From assembly GCF_038443385.1 (NCBI RefSeq), contig NZ_CP151726.1, positions 5,828,001 to 5,892,000 of the forward strand: a stretch of DNA of 64,000 nucleotides, read 5' to 3'. This stretch comes from Stieleria varia. Lineage in GTDB: Bacteria > Planctomycetota > Planctomycetia > Pirellulales > Pirellulaceae. The translations under genes were made by a program, and so were the position numbers. The notes under the pieces were generated by a model. That model did no database searches. It saw only the letters and a program-made list of their open reading frames with translations, and was not told where the DNA came from. Below, piece by piece: positions 1-9,418 of this stretch (position 1 is its first letter; every line of letters starts with the position of its first letter).

Positions 1-988
1 CCAAGTTCAGTTCACGAGAAACCGCCGGACTGATCGTTGCGGGCGGCGTCGGATCATCGTTTTGGATTTTGGCAAGCAGTTTCAGGGGCGAATCGGCATC
101 AAAGAGGGGCTTGCCGGTCACCAGTTCGTACAAAGTGGCCCCAAGTGAATAAATGTCGGTTCGGTGATCGACGTTTTCATCGGAAACCGAAATCTGTTCA
201 ACGCTCATGTAACGTGGCGTACCGATCATCGCACCGGTAACTGTTGCGGTGACGTCTGCACTGCGGCGGGCCAATCCAAAGTCCGTCAGCCACAAATGGC
301 CGCATTCGTCGAGCAGCAGATTTCCCGGCTTGACGTCACGGTGAATCACACCCCGGTCGTGCGCGTGCTGCAGCGCATTCGCGGCACCGATGCCGATTTC
401 GATCGCCTTGTCGATAGCATCGCCAGGTCTTGCCGGTTTGATCGTGTTCCAATCGACCAACGAGTTTCCTTCAATACACTGCATCGCGTACCAGTGGAGC
501 CCGTTGTGGTGCCCCACTGCATGGATCGGAACGATGTGTGTGTGATGCAGCGTCGCAGCCAATTCGGCTTCGCGAACAAACCGCTCCGCAGCCCGAGGAT
601 CCACGCTGCCGGTCGGCAGGACTTTGAGGGCAACGACGCGATCAAGTGATTCCTGGCGAGCCCGATAGACGATCCCCATACCGCCTCGGCCGAGTTCACC
701 TAGAATTTCAAAGCCAGGGATTTCCGGAGTCGACTGCGTGTCTGAGGGGTTGTTGGGGGCATCGCCGACTGTGGTGCTGTCACACCGCAGACCATCGACC
801 CCGCGCCGTATCCGGAGCAAACCGTCCAAGCACGACCGTAAACCGGGGGCCAGCTCGGGATGCGCAGCAACCAGTTCTTCGACCGAGGGCCGCGTCGCTT
901 CATCGGATTCCACCCACTGGTCGATGATTTCCGAAATGATTTCCGCGTTCCTGAGATCCACGCTCGATTCGTTTTCGTCTTCCGCCAC
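1..988 (-). CDS. Serine/threonine protein kinase, partial (C-terminus beyond window)
   Basis: Reading the minus strand from a GTG at 988 gives an uninterrupted frame to the window edge. About 90 residues of acidic N-terminal leader precede a Hanks-type kinase domain: glycine loop GELGRGGMG (about 97-105), VALK lysine (about 122), then HRDVKPGN, LTDFGLA and GTPRYMSVEQ. These are the ATP-binding, catalytic and activation-loop motifs of an active kinase. An AAGGTG-like ribosome-binding site sits a few bases before the GTG, which supports that start. In planctomycetes such kinases usually carry a membrane segment and propeller or TPR repeats after the kinase domain; that part lies outside the window, so the sensed signal is unknown. 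It is divergent from the CobW-type gene. Confidence 0.9.
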   Translation of the reverse strand, partial: MAEDENESSVDLRNAEIISEIIDQWVESDEATRPSVEELVAAHPELAPGLRSCLDGLLRIRRGVDGLRCDSTTVGDAPNNPSDTQSTPEIPGFEILGELGRGGMGIVYRARQESLDRVVALKVLPTGSVDPRAAERFVREAELAATLHHTHIVPIHAVGHHNGLHWYAMQCIEGNSLVDWNTIKPARPGDAIDKAIEIGIGAANALQHAHDRGVIHRDVKPGNLLLDECGHLWLTDFGLARRSADVTATVTGAMIGTPRYMSVEQISVSDENVDHRTDIYSLGATLYELVTGKPLFDADSPLKLLAKIQNDDPTPPATISPAVSRELNL

Positions 989-1170
989 GACGGATCACCT
1001 TTGTGCAAAAAGTCAACTTGCCCCGATTTCCCAGACGCAAGAGAAATGGCGGCGCAACGCGGCAAAATTGTTTTGCGAGATTTCTTTTCGTTTTGCAAAC
1101 CCGCTTTGAATTGGGCGGGGTGTTATCATAAGCGAGACAACTTTCATTCCCTCTTTTCCATGATAAAAAC

Positions 1171-2286
1171 ATGACGCGATTTGCACTCATCGGCGGGTTT
1201 CTTGGGGCCGGCAAAACCACCCTCATTGGTCAGATCGCGAAAAAGTACATCGAAGCGGGAAAAACGGTGGGGATCATCACCAATGATCAAGCCGCAGACT
1301 TGGTGGATACGCACAACTTGAGATCCCAGGGATTTTCCGTCGGAGAGGTCGCCGGAGCTTGTTTCTGCTGCAGTTTCGATGACCTTGTCGGGACGGCAGA
1401 TTCTCTCTCAGCCGTTTCGCCGCCCGATTTGCTGATCGCGGAACCGGTCGGCAGTTGCACCGACTTGGTTGCCACGGTCATCTTGCCACTGCAGCAATTG
1501 CTGGGCGAACGATTTGAACTGGCACCGTTTGGGGTGATCCTGAAACCATCCCATGGCCAGCGCATCCTGTCACTTGGCAAGGAAACGACGACACGCAGTG
1601 GTTTTTCGCCTCAAGCCGAATACATCTTTCGAAAACAACTTGAGGAAGCCGACTACTTGATGATCGGACGAAGCGATCAATTGAGCGATGAACAACGCGA
1701 TGAGTTGGTCGCCGCGTTGGCCGAGATTGCGCCAGGAGTCCCCGTGCTGTCGATCAGCCCCAAAACGGGTGACGGCGTCGACGAAGTCATTGGTTACATC
1801 GAGTCACCGATGGCCGCCGGTCGTCGATTGCTGGACATCGACTACGACACCTATGCCGACGGCGAAGCCGAGTTGGGGTGGGTGAACTTGGCTGTGACAG
1901 GCAACGCCGAATCACAAGTCGACTTGGATCAATTCGCATCGCAGATCGTCGGATCCATTGCCAACGCGATCGATCAGTCGGGTAGCGGCGCGATCGCGCA
2001 CGTCAAAGCCTCCGTGTTGGGCGGAGACACCCAAGCCGTCGCAAACGTCGTTGGAAACCAAAGCGATGTGGACGTGGGGCTCGCTGCCAATCGATCGGTC
2101 GCCGGCGATGTCCAAGTCATCGTGAACGCGCGAGTTGCGATGGATCCTGATGAGCTGCAGACGATCTGCGAACAAAGCGTTCAGTCGGTCGCCCAACGTC
2201 ACGGCGTTTCGCTCAATCCTGTATCCGCTCGCTCTCTGCGTCCAGGCCGCCCCACGCCGACACACCGCGTGACCGGAACGGTGTGA
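1171..2286 (+). CDS. CobW/G3E-family GTP-binding protein (metallochaperone type)
   Basis: The 371-residue protein opens with the Walker A loop GGFLGAGKTT at about residues 8-17, followed by a CFCC metal-binding motif near residue 65 (the family signature is CxCC), and an IAEPVGSC segment in the position of the Walker B/switch region. These mark the COG0523 branch of G3E GTPases, cytoplasmic proteins that use GTP hydrolysis to deliver metal ions such as zinc or cobalt to target enzymes. The second half is less conserved and does not show the usual histidine-rich stretch, so the metal cannot be named. Its TGA stop overlaps the start of the next gene, implying translational coupling. Confidence 0.85.
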   Translation: MTRFALIGGFLGAGKTTLIGQIAKKYIEAGKTVGIITNDQAADLVDTHNLRSQGFSVGEVAGACFCCSFDDLVGTADSLSAVSPPDLLIAEPVGSCTDLVATVILPLQQLLGERFELAPFGVILKPSHGQRILSLGKETTTRSGFSPQAEYIFRKQLEEADYLMIGRSDQLSDEQRDELVAALAEIAPGVPVLSISPKTGDGVDEVIGYIESPMAAGRRLLDIDYDTYADGEAELGWVNLAVTGNAESQVDLDQFASQIVGSIANAIDQSGSGAIAHVKASVLGGDTQAVANVVGNQSDVDVGLAANRSVAGDVQVIVNARVAMDPDELQTICEQSVQSVAQRHGVSLNPVSARSLRPGRPTPTHRVTGTV

Positions 2287-3386
2287 TGACGGTGACGCGT
2301 TCTTTGCAGAGCCGAACTGTCAGTGGAATGATCTTTCGCTGGTTGGTGGGTGCGGTGATCGGAACAACGATCATCGGGCTGACTTCGCCGTGGTTCATTC
2401 GCAGCTATCTGCCACTGTCGGCCAGCGCGGAGCGAGGTGTTTGGGTGTTGGAACCGGGCCAAACCTATCGTTGGCGGAGCGAAGGTTACGCGGACACGAT
2501 GATTGGTCCGATGGGAATGCCCGGGCGACGCTCGATTGCTCCGGTTCAGCGGAACAGTTCCCGGTCGTTACGTGTTGCATTGTGGGGCGATTCGCAAGCC
2601 GAAGGCGTTTCCGTCACCGACCAGAACAAGCTATTCGCTGCAATCGAGCAAGCCAGCAACGGCAATGCGGTTGCTTTTCCGTTGGCCCGCAGTGGGGAAA
2701 ATGCCGCAGATTGGGTCACTCAGATGCCGCGAGTCGAAACCGCGTTGGGAATCGAGCTGCATCTTTTATTGATTGTTGACCTGGAGGATTTGATTTCAGC
2801 AACAGAGGCTCCCTTGCCGCCACCGAGTGAGCAGGATGCCGTTGCGGCCAAGAACGCGTTGGCCAAACGCTTGCCAGCGTTTGTGATCCAAGCCGCTCGA
2901 AACCTGCTGACGCAAAGCGACGGGATGACACCGCGTGAGCTGCGGTTCGCGATCGGGCCTCCTGAGGCGACACCTGATGCCGTTGACGCAAAAGAGCCCG
3001 GTGATGCAATTGAATCAATGACAGACGCTTCGCAATCAACCGTTGACTGGGCTTCGGTACTCAAAGCGATCGATGATGCGACGACGTTGCCGATCGCAGT
3101 GGTCTACGCACCCAAGGTGCCCATGATTGTGTCAGGTCGAATCGTTCGGCAGAGCGACACGGCGGACGAATTCGAAACGATGAAACAAGTCGCAGCATCC
3201 AGGGGCATCCACGTGATTGACGTGCGAAATCGTTTGCTGGAGTCCGCTGACGCAGGTCGCTGGCCTCATGGTTTTCACAACGGTCAGTTTGGATCGGGGC
3301 ATCTCAATGCGGATGGAAACCGCGTGATCGCGGAGTCGCTCAATGAGTTTTTAATGCTAATGCGTGAACGTCCGGAGCCTGACTGA
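2286..3386 (+). CDS. Membrane-anchored SGNH-hydrolase-like protein
   Basis: A 366-residue protein with one hydrophobic N-terminal segment (about 15-35), probably a membrane anchor with the rest outside the cytoplasm. It has a block-I-like motif LWGDSQAEG around residue 100 and a C-terminal GHLNADGNRVIAE resembling block V of SGNH hydrolases or AlgJ/DltD-like acyl-group enzymes. The Asp normally three residues before the block V His is not there, so catalysis is uncertain. The central stretch is acidic and poorly conserved. The ATG at 2286 overlaps the CobW stop by one base; a GTG at 2283 is the alternative start. Co-transcription with the GTPase is likely, but no functional link is evident. 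Confidence 0.6.
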   Translation: MTVTRSLQSRTVSGMIFRWLVGAVIGTTIIGLTSPWFIRSYLPLSASAERGVWVLEPGQTYRWRSEGYADTMIGPMGMPGRRSIAPVQRNSSRSLRVALWGDSQAEGVSVTDQNKLFAAIEQASNGNAVAFPLARSGENAADWVTQMPRVETALGIELHLLLIVDLEDLISATEAPLPPPSEQDAVAAKNALAKRLPAFVIQAARNLLTQSDGMTPRELRFAIGPPEATPDAVDAKEPGDAIESMTDASQSTVDWASVLKAIDDATTLPIAVVYAPKVPMIVSGRIVRQSDTADEFETMKQVAASRGIHVIDVRNRLLESADAGRWPHGFHNGQFGSGHLNADGNRVIAESLNEFLMLMRERPEPD

Positions 3387-4489
3387 GGTTTGAAATGATC
3401 CGCACACTCAATCTGCTCAATTTCTAAGTTACGCCTGCTGCGTCGTCTGATTCCGACATGGTTGTGTTGAGCCCTAAATGTTGATTGGCATGTCGCGGGC
3501 GGTCTGTTAATTCCCTGCGTAATGGGATTCGCCAGAAATCCCTCACACCATGCTACATCTACACGCCAGATTCCCGTTCTGTTTATGATCGATCAGAAAG
3601 GCAACGACATGCTGATTAGCAAACAACCAGCTGCCAACGCAGCTGGTGGCCCCCAGTGAGCCTCAGGCGCTAGCCGTGGGCTGGCAAAACGTTGGGGTTG
3701 TGTGTTTTTGGGTTTGCGCAGGTTTATGTCCCTACTGCCGGCGCAGCTGGTGGCCCCAGTGAGCCTCAGGCGCTAGCCGTGGGCCTGAGCCGGATTGTGG
3801 TGCCGGCCCACGGCTAGCGCCTGAGGCTCACTTTGATTGCCATGCATGGAACAAAAACCTGGACTGAAAAAACAATGTCAACACCAACCTTTTGCCAGCC
3901 CAGCGCTAGCCGTGGGCCTGAGACGGATCGTGGTGCCGGCCAACGCAGCTGGTGGCCCACAGTGAGCCTCAGACGCTAGCCGTGGGCCTGAGACGGATCG
4001 TGGTGCCGGCCAACGCAGCTGGTTGGCCCCCAGTGAGCCTCAGGCGCTAGCCGTGGGCCTGAGGCGGATTGTGGTGCCGGCCGGCGCAGCTGGTGGCCCA
4101 CAGTGAGCCTCAGGCGCTAGCCGTGGGCCTGAGGCGGATCGTGGTGCCGGCCAACGCAGCTGGTGCCCCCCAGTGAGCCTCAGGCGCTAGCCGTGGGCCT
4201 GAGGCGGATTGTGGTGCCGGCCAACGCAGCTGGTGGCCCCCAGTGAGCCTCAGGCGCTAGCCGTGGGCCTGAGGCGGATTGTGGTGCCGGCCCACGGCTA
4301 GCGCCTGAGGCTCACTTTGATTGCGATGCATGGAACAAGAACATGGACTGAAAAACAATGTCAACACCAAACTTTGAGCAGTCCAGTGAGTCGCGTGAAT
4401 AATCCGGCGTCGTGCGTCGTATGTTAGCCAATAGTGGCCGAACGACGTTGCTGCGGGACAAGCGTGCGTTCGGTGCTTCGATGGAACCT
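3387..4489. repeat. Gene-free region dominated by GCTAGCC-type repeats
   Basis: No convincing gene lies here. Two single units (about 3633-3681 and 3734-3808) precede a tandem array at about 3901-4291 with a period of 70-71 bp, in which the core CAGGCGCTAGCCGTGGGC recurs at 3905, 3975, 4046, 4116, 4186 and 4256. Inverted units at 3808-3832 and 4291-4315 (CCCACGGCTAGCGCC) are each followed by a near-identical stretch of about 70 bp (3833-3902 and 4316-4386), so the block is bracketed by a direct repeat. The units are not separated by unique spacers, which rules out a CRISPR array. Confidence 0.85.
3520..3537 (+). repeat. GGGATTCGCCAGAATTCCC dispersed palindrome, copy 1
   Basis: TAATGGGATTCGCCAGAA within the gap after the SGNH-like gene, followed by ATCCC instead of TTCCC. 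Confidence 0.65.
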
Positions 4490-7400
4490 CTAAATCTTGG
4501 ACACCAGCAAGTTAGGCGTCCCCGGAAGGTCCATAGTCTCAATCTCCGTCATCGCATCAGCCATGACTTCGCGGACACCTGGGTCGGAGAAAACCGGTGC
4601 GGTGACCAACGTTTGGTTTCCTGCACGTTGTGGGAGCGCAAGCACAGCACGGACGGTGCTGCCGAAATAGTCCAGTCGGTTGTTCTGTGTGGTCACCAAC
4701 GTCGGGCCGCAGTGGACGCCGATGCCGAAACTCAGTTGCCTCGAATCGCCTTCTTGAACAGCAGCACGCATGTGACGTGCCGCCAGTAAGGCCTGATCTC
4801 GCGACGGAAAGACAGCCAGCAGGCTCTCCCCGATCGTTTTGACCACGTTGCCGCCATTGCTCACCACGACCTCAGAGATCAGTTTCAGGTGACCATTGAC
4901 CATCCGGTATACCGCTTCGTCGCTGAGGCTGTCATACAGTCGATCGGTTTCGTTGAGAGTCGTGGCGACAAAACTCATCGTTTCGCTTGAGATCGGATTG
5001 TCGGCGGCAAAGGTCTGACGCGGAAACAGTTTTTGGAACAATGGATTGGCCGTCGCCATCGTTGCGGTCACGACATCATCACGTGGAATCATGCGTTCGA
5101 TCCGTACCACATGCAGCGTGGACAGATCGTTCATCAGGGTGATGCACTGGCTGCCGCTGCGAAGTTTGATCGTGTGGTCCGCTGAACCAAAACGCGAAAA
5201 AACGAACTCTGCGGACGACGGCGACGCGGCGTCTTGCACTTTGATCATCTGAGTCCTGGGCAACCGTGGACCACGGATCAAGTAATCGCCAATGGGCAGG
5301 TCCAAAGTCGTCTGCAAACACTCGCCGGCGGCGACACGCAACTGGGCAACGACGTGCGGGGAGTGTTCTGGACCTCCGATGCAGTATTGTCCTGTGTTGG
5401 CGTCCCGAATCTCTGCGTGAACGCGAAACACCATCTCGATCGCATCTCCCAGATTGGATCGAAAGTCCACATCACATGCTTGGCAATGCGTGTGAGATTC
5501 GATGTCGGAAAGCTCGCTGCCACGTGATGCCGGAGCACGGCAGGTCGGGCACAGTACATCCCAGCCCAATGTCAAAATCCCATGTGCGGCACTCAACAAA
5601 CAGGCATCGATCATGTCCGCCCCATCGACCTTCAATCGATCGGCGGCTGCGAGCGGACGGATTTGCGCAAGTTCTTGCTCGGACCATTGCGTGACCATTG
5701 TCGTCAACGCGTCCACGACACTTGCAGAAACACCTTGTTCGGACAACAAATCCATTCGCTGTCTCAGCCGTGACTGTCGCTTCGGCTTCAGCGGCGTGAC
5801 CTTCTTGAAAGCGTCTTTTCCTTCGGTGGTGGTTAGTCGGCCTTGGATGGCACGGTCCATGCGATCATAGACACGGGCCAGGTTGCGAAAACCTTTCCAG
5901 TCCGCTTCCACTGTGGTCAGAATGCGACCGATTAGGTTTCTTGGTTCGATTTGCACTCGATGGGAAAGCTCGGTTCCGCCATCAGCGGTCGGCTGCAGTG
6001 TGACGGTACTGAGAAACCACTTGAACGGCCCAGTTTCAAACTCTCGCAAGATCCCCATCCGCTTTCCTTCGATCCACTCAAAGGGGTGTTCCTCCCAAGC
6101 GATACGGATCCCGCTAAGCGTGAACTCGCCAAACTTTCGCGTGCCAAGCTCTGGGTCCTGTTCGGTTCGATACTCAACAGAGGGCAGCCCGATCGCCTCG
6201 TTCAATCGTTCCGTGTTGGAAACCAAGGGCCACAGGTCGGCGGGTTTGCTCTTGAGCTGCCAACTCACGGTCTTGCTCCATAGTTTCCCTACGTCATGAT
6301 CGGGCATGCGAGGATGGGCTTCGATATCGCTGGACTGCCCACGCGTGATCTCTCGAATCGCGGTGAGCAATTGAGAGGCATCTCCGAATCGATCCGCCGG
6401 CTTCTTTTGCAGGCAGCGATGGACGATCCGCGCCGCACCGTCCGTGACTCTTGCGTTGCGTTGTTGGATCGGCGTCGGCGCATCGAAGCAATGCATGCCC
6501 GCCAGTCGCATCAGATCGTCTGATACGAAGGGCACGTCACCGGTCAACAATTCATAGAATGTAATACCAAGTGAATAGACGTCGGCCGAGGGATCGAAAG
6601 ATTTTTGCGCGCGACACTGCTCGGGCGACATGTACCGCGGTGTCCCGATGACCGCGCCGGCTTTGGTAACCTCCATCGACTCCGATTGCTCCGCATGCCG
6701 GGCGATGCCAAAGTCGGTCAGCTTGAGTGTAAAGTCCTCCAGGGGCAGGGTCTCAATCCGCAATCCGTCCGGGATATCCTGCTCGCGGAGTTTTAGCAAG
6801 ACGTTCTCTGGTTTGAGATCGCGGTGAATCACGCCACGTGCGTGTGCGTCGACCAACGCATGCGAAAGATCCTCCATGATCCGCAGTGCGGTTGACTCGT
6901 CAATCGGTTGATGATGGGCCAACCAGTCTTTGAGGTTCACTCCTTCGATGAACTCCATCGCCAAGTAATGCGTCTCTCCTTCGTGCCCCACATCAATCAG
7001 TTTTGTGACGTGTTCATTCTCGGCATCCGCCAGCAAACGTGCTTCTTTGCGGAATCTGCGAATCGAATGCGCTGCATCGCTCCCGCTGAGTCGTAGTACT
7101 TTGACGGCAACGGTCTGCTGGTTGCTCTGGTCGACAGCACGGTAGACCACCCCCATGCCGCCTTCGCCGATCGACTCGAGCAGTCGAAAACGTCCCAGGC
7201 AGACACCCTCCAACGACTCTTGCTTTATCCTCGCCGCGGGTTGTCTGCCAAGAAGGTGCGTGCGCCCCGCCAACGCGTTCTTGTTCAGTAGTCCGCCCGT
7301 CGTCTCTGCTGTCGAGTCAAGTGAGTTGTCATCAAGCATCTCATGCTGAGGCAAGAAAGCTCCCAGGATCGATTGCCACTGACTCAGTGTCGGTAAGTGC

Positions 7401-8176
7401 TCATCATCGGACACACGCTCGGCAAGCCATTTGCTCAAAACCACGCGATCACGTCCACCCAAACACTTCAGGGCGTGAGATCTGGGCACGAAGTCAAGGA
7501 GTTGTCGCAGCAGTCGTTGCAAAGACACCAGGTCGGCGTCGGCATCGAACCTTTCCAACGAACCACTGGGGCTTGAGCCGAACGTGCAGAAATCGATTTG
7601 GACAACCAGTGACTCAAAGTTTCCGCTCGTCCAGATGGCATCGATATCCAACGCACCGTGATACAGCCCGACGTGGTGCGCTGCGTTCAAGGCATCGACG
7701 ATGATGGCGGCAACGGTCAGCCGCTCGACTTTGGATAACTGCTGCAGTCGATTGGCCAAACGGTCTTGCTGCAGATCAACGTTCGTGGCAATGCCCAACT
7801 TCAACCAAGGTGGTGAATGAACCAGGCCGTTCTCGACAACTTGCCGGATCGCAAAATGGCTTGCCAAGTCTAGCAATGCGATGCGTTGATTCCATTGCTC
7901 CATTGCCGAGGGTTCGTCACGCAGAAAAGTGGCCATTCGCCATTCCTGCGCTCGCCCATCGGAGTCGAACCCGATGAGCGATTCAGCGTCCGGCACAACA
8001 GAGAGCGGTGACCACTGACAGGGCTTGGCTGGTAAGCGTTGAATGGGCAGTTCAGCGGTTTGGTCGGCAAACATGTTTTGTAAATGACACGAGAGTGATC
8101 CGTCTGTTCGCATGACGACGGACTGACCGCCGCAGCTCACCCAAGTGTTGGACGTATAGATAGGCGCCCCCTGCAT
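4490..8176 (-). CDS. Pseudokinase-kinase-SRPBCC-DUF5939-class III cyclase-like fusion protein
   Basis: A 1228-residue protein with no clear membrane segment. Residues about 90-260 look like a degenerate kinase fold (YHGALD at 172-177 in place of HRDLKP; IDFCTFG at 194-200 in place of DFG). A complete kinase domain spans about 328-610: GEGGMG 337-342, VAVK lysine 359, HRDLKPEN 451-458, DFG 488-490, SPEQ 517-520. Residues about 630-780 resemble an SRPBCC lipid- or small-ligand-binding domain, and 800-1055 match the DUF5939 region found before some adenylate cyclases, with a zinc ribbon (C876, C879, C898, C901). The last 160 residues are a class III nucleotide cyclase fold with NRLDYFGSTV, but the two metal-binding Asp positions read Thr1073 and Glu1117, so cyclase activity is doubtful. 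Kinase activity is likely. Confidence 0.88.
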   Translation of the reverse strand: MQGAPIYTSNTWVSCGGQSVVMRTDGSLSCHLQNMFADQTAELPIQRLPAKPCQWSPLSVVPDAESLIGFDSDGRAQEWRMATFLRDEPSAMEQWNQRIALLDLASHFAIRQVVENGLVHSPPWLKLGIATNVDLQQDRLANRLQQLSKVERLTVAAIIVDALNAAHHVGLYHGALDIDAIWTSGNFESLVVQIDFCTFGSSPSGSLERFDADADLVSLQRLLRQLLDFVPRSHALKCLGGRDRVVLSKWLAERVSDDEHLPTLSQWQSILGAFLPQHEMLDDNSLDSTAETTGGLLNKNALAGRTHLLGRQPAARIKQESLEGVCLGRFRLLESIGEGGMGVVYRAVDQSNQQTVAVKVLRLSGSDAAHSIRRFRKEARLLADAENEHVTKLIDVGHEGETHYLAMEFIEGVNLKDWLAHHQPIDESTALRIMEDLSHALVDAHARGVIHRDLKPENVLLKLREQDIPDGLRIETLPLEDFTLKLTDFGIARHAEQSESMEVTKAGAVIGTPRYMSPEQCRAQKSFDPSADVYSLGITFYELLTGDVPFVSDDLMRLAGMHCFDAPTPIQQRNARVTDGAARIVHRCLQKKPADRFGDASQLLTAIREITRGQSSDIEAHPRMPDHDVGKLWSKTVSWQLKSKPADLWPLVSNTERLNEAIGLPSVEYRTEQDPELGTRKFGEFTLSGIRIAWEEHPFEWIEGKRMGILREFETGPFKWFLSTVTLQPTADGGTELSHRVQIEPRNLIGRILTTVEADWKGFRNLARVYDRMDRAIQGRLTTTEGKDAFKKVTPLKPKRQSRLRQRMDLLSEQGVSASVVDALTTMVTQWSEQELAQIRPLAAADRLKVDGADMIDACLLSAAHGILTLGWDVLCPTCRAPASRGSELSDIESHTHCQACDVDFRSNLGDAIEMVFRVHAEIRDANTGQYCIGGPEHSPHVVAQLRVAAGECLQTTLDLPIGDYLIRGPRLPRTQMIKVQDAASPSSAEFVFSRFGSADHTIKLRSGSQCITLMNDLSTLHVVRIERMIPRDDVVTATMATANPLFQKLFPRQTFAADNPISSETMSFVATTLNETDRLYDSLSDEAVYRMVNGHLKLISEVVVSNGGNVVKTIGESLLAVFPSRDQALLAARHMRAAVQEGDSRQLSFGIGVHCGPTLVTTQNNRLDYFGSTVRAVLALPQRAGNQTLVTAPVFSDPGVREVMADAMTEIETMDLPGTPNLLVSKI

Positions 8177-8280
8177 CCGTCACACGCTTTGCCTCCAACC
8201 GATCCCATTGCGTGCAGCCGGTTCATGATGTAGCGATTATCAGGAAAGGAATGCTGCACGACGAGGTGGATGATTGCCCA

Positions 8281-9243
8281 TCAAGGAAGCAGGTCGACGC
8301 CGAATGTCGACGACGATGCGACCGGCAACAGAGGCGCGAAACGTTTTCGGTTGGCGGTTCGAACATTGGTAAAGGGGTACCACACCACACCCAACATCGC
8401 GTCAACCGTTCCCGTGTCGCCCGGCAGTGTCAGGTTTGTCTCGCCGTAGATTGCCAAGTGATCATTCAGCGGCGCCAACAAGTCTGCTCCAAAGACAAAC
8501 GACTCATCGCGTGGTCGCGCAGGCCCCGTAACGGCATTGGACTCTCCGTGTTCACCGGCGATGCCCAGCCAGTACGTGCACTGAACACCGGTGGGAAAGT
8601 AATGACGCAGAAAGACACTGCCTTGATTGATCGAACGCAGCGTGACCGAGCTGCCTAGGAAATCAGCCGTATCGTCAAACGCACGCAAGCGGCCTGTGAA
8701 TCCCAGCCATGTCTGCGAGCTGAGTTCTTTGACAACACGGAATCGAAACTGTCCCAGCGAGCTGCTGTCAAAACCGTCTTGATACAAGTAGTCGAGAACC
8801 GCACCCCAACGCCAATCTCCTGCCGATTGAAACAATCCAATTGTGGTGAAGCTTTGCGTACGCTGGGTGTCTTCGCCCAACAACTCGAATACTTGAACTG
8901 CATTGTCAGACAACACCACCGCAGATCCGATTTGAAATCCGACCCCGTAGTCAGCCAGCAGCGGCGCCGCGTAGGAAACATGCATCCGTGTGCCTAGATT
9001 TGCGTTGACGCCAAAATCTTGGGGCTGCTTGGCTCCGTCGATCGCACCGTAGAAAGAAAGCTGTTCCCACAGCGACGAATTGGCTGAACTCGCTGGAAGT
9101 CCAAAACGATCCGATTCACACTCTCCACAGGCAACCTCCTCGCACGAGGAACCGAACTCATGTGAGGCAATCTGAGCCGATGCGGTGCCGAATCCACCGA
9201 ACATCGACACGGCAATAGCGACGTAAAAAGTCAATCGACTCAT
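8281..9243 (-). CDS. Secreted beta-rich protein of unknown function (planctomycete type, DUF6666-like)
   Basis: The start at 9243 gives a good signal peptide (MSRLTFYVAIAVSMFGG... cut after ASAQ); an ATG at 9270 would add nine residues and spoil it. The mature part is about 295 residues, rich in Gly, Ser and aromatic residues in alternating patterns (for example FRFRVV, VFLRHYFP, YGETNLTL), as in outer-membrane or surface beta-barrels. A short Cys-rich stretch (SCEEVACGECES) follows the signal peptide. It resembles planctomycete proteins annotated DUF6666, but this is from memory and not checked. No enzymatic motif is visible. It stands alone between the giant kinase and a sulfatase, all on the minus strand, with gaps of about 100-180 bp. 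Confidence 0.6.
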   Translation of the reverse strand: MSRLTFYVAIAVSMFGGFGTASAQIASHEFGSSCEEVACGECESDRFGLPASSANSSLWEQLSFYGAIDGAKQPQDFGVNANLGTRMHVSYAAPLLADYGVGFQIGSAVVLSDNAVQVFELLGEDTQRTQSFTTIGLFQSAGDWRWGAVLDYLYQDGFDSSSLGQFRFRVVKELSSQTWLGFTGRLRAFDDTADFLGSSVTLRSINQGSVFLRHYFPTGVQCTYWLGIAGEHGESNAVTGPARPRDESFVFGADLLAPLNDHLAIYGETNLTLPGDTGTVDAMLGVVWYPFTNVRTANRKRFAPLLPVASSSTFGVDLLP

Positions 9244-9418
9244 GGGTTTTGCTAGCTCAAGCAGCGGCAAGATGTGAAACGAGCGTGTCGGAACACCCGA
9301 TGACCAGATCTTGAATCGAAAAATATCAGTGCGTTACGCCAGTCAAACTGTCACCAAACATCCACCATTCCCTGTCACCAGCAGATTCGTTCATCAACAA
9401 ACGCGTCCTCTGACAAAC

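Noticed and set aside
3640-4320. Possible CRISPR array
   Set aside because: Units follow each other directly with a 70-bp period and no unique spacers, and no cas genes are near.
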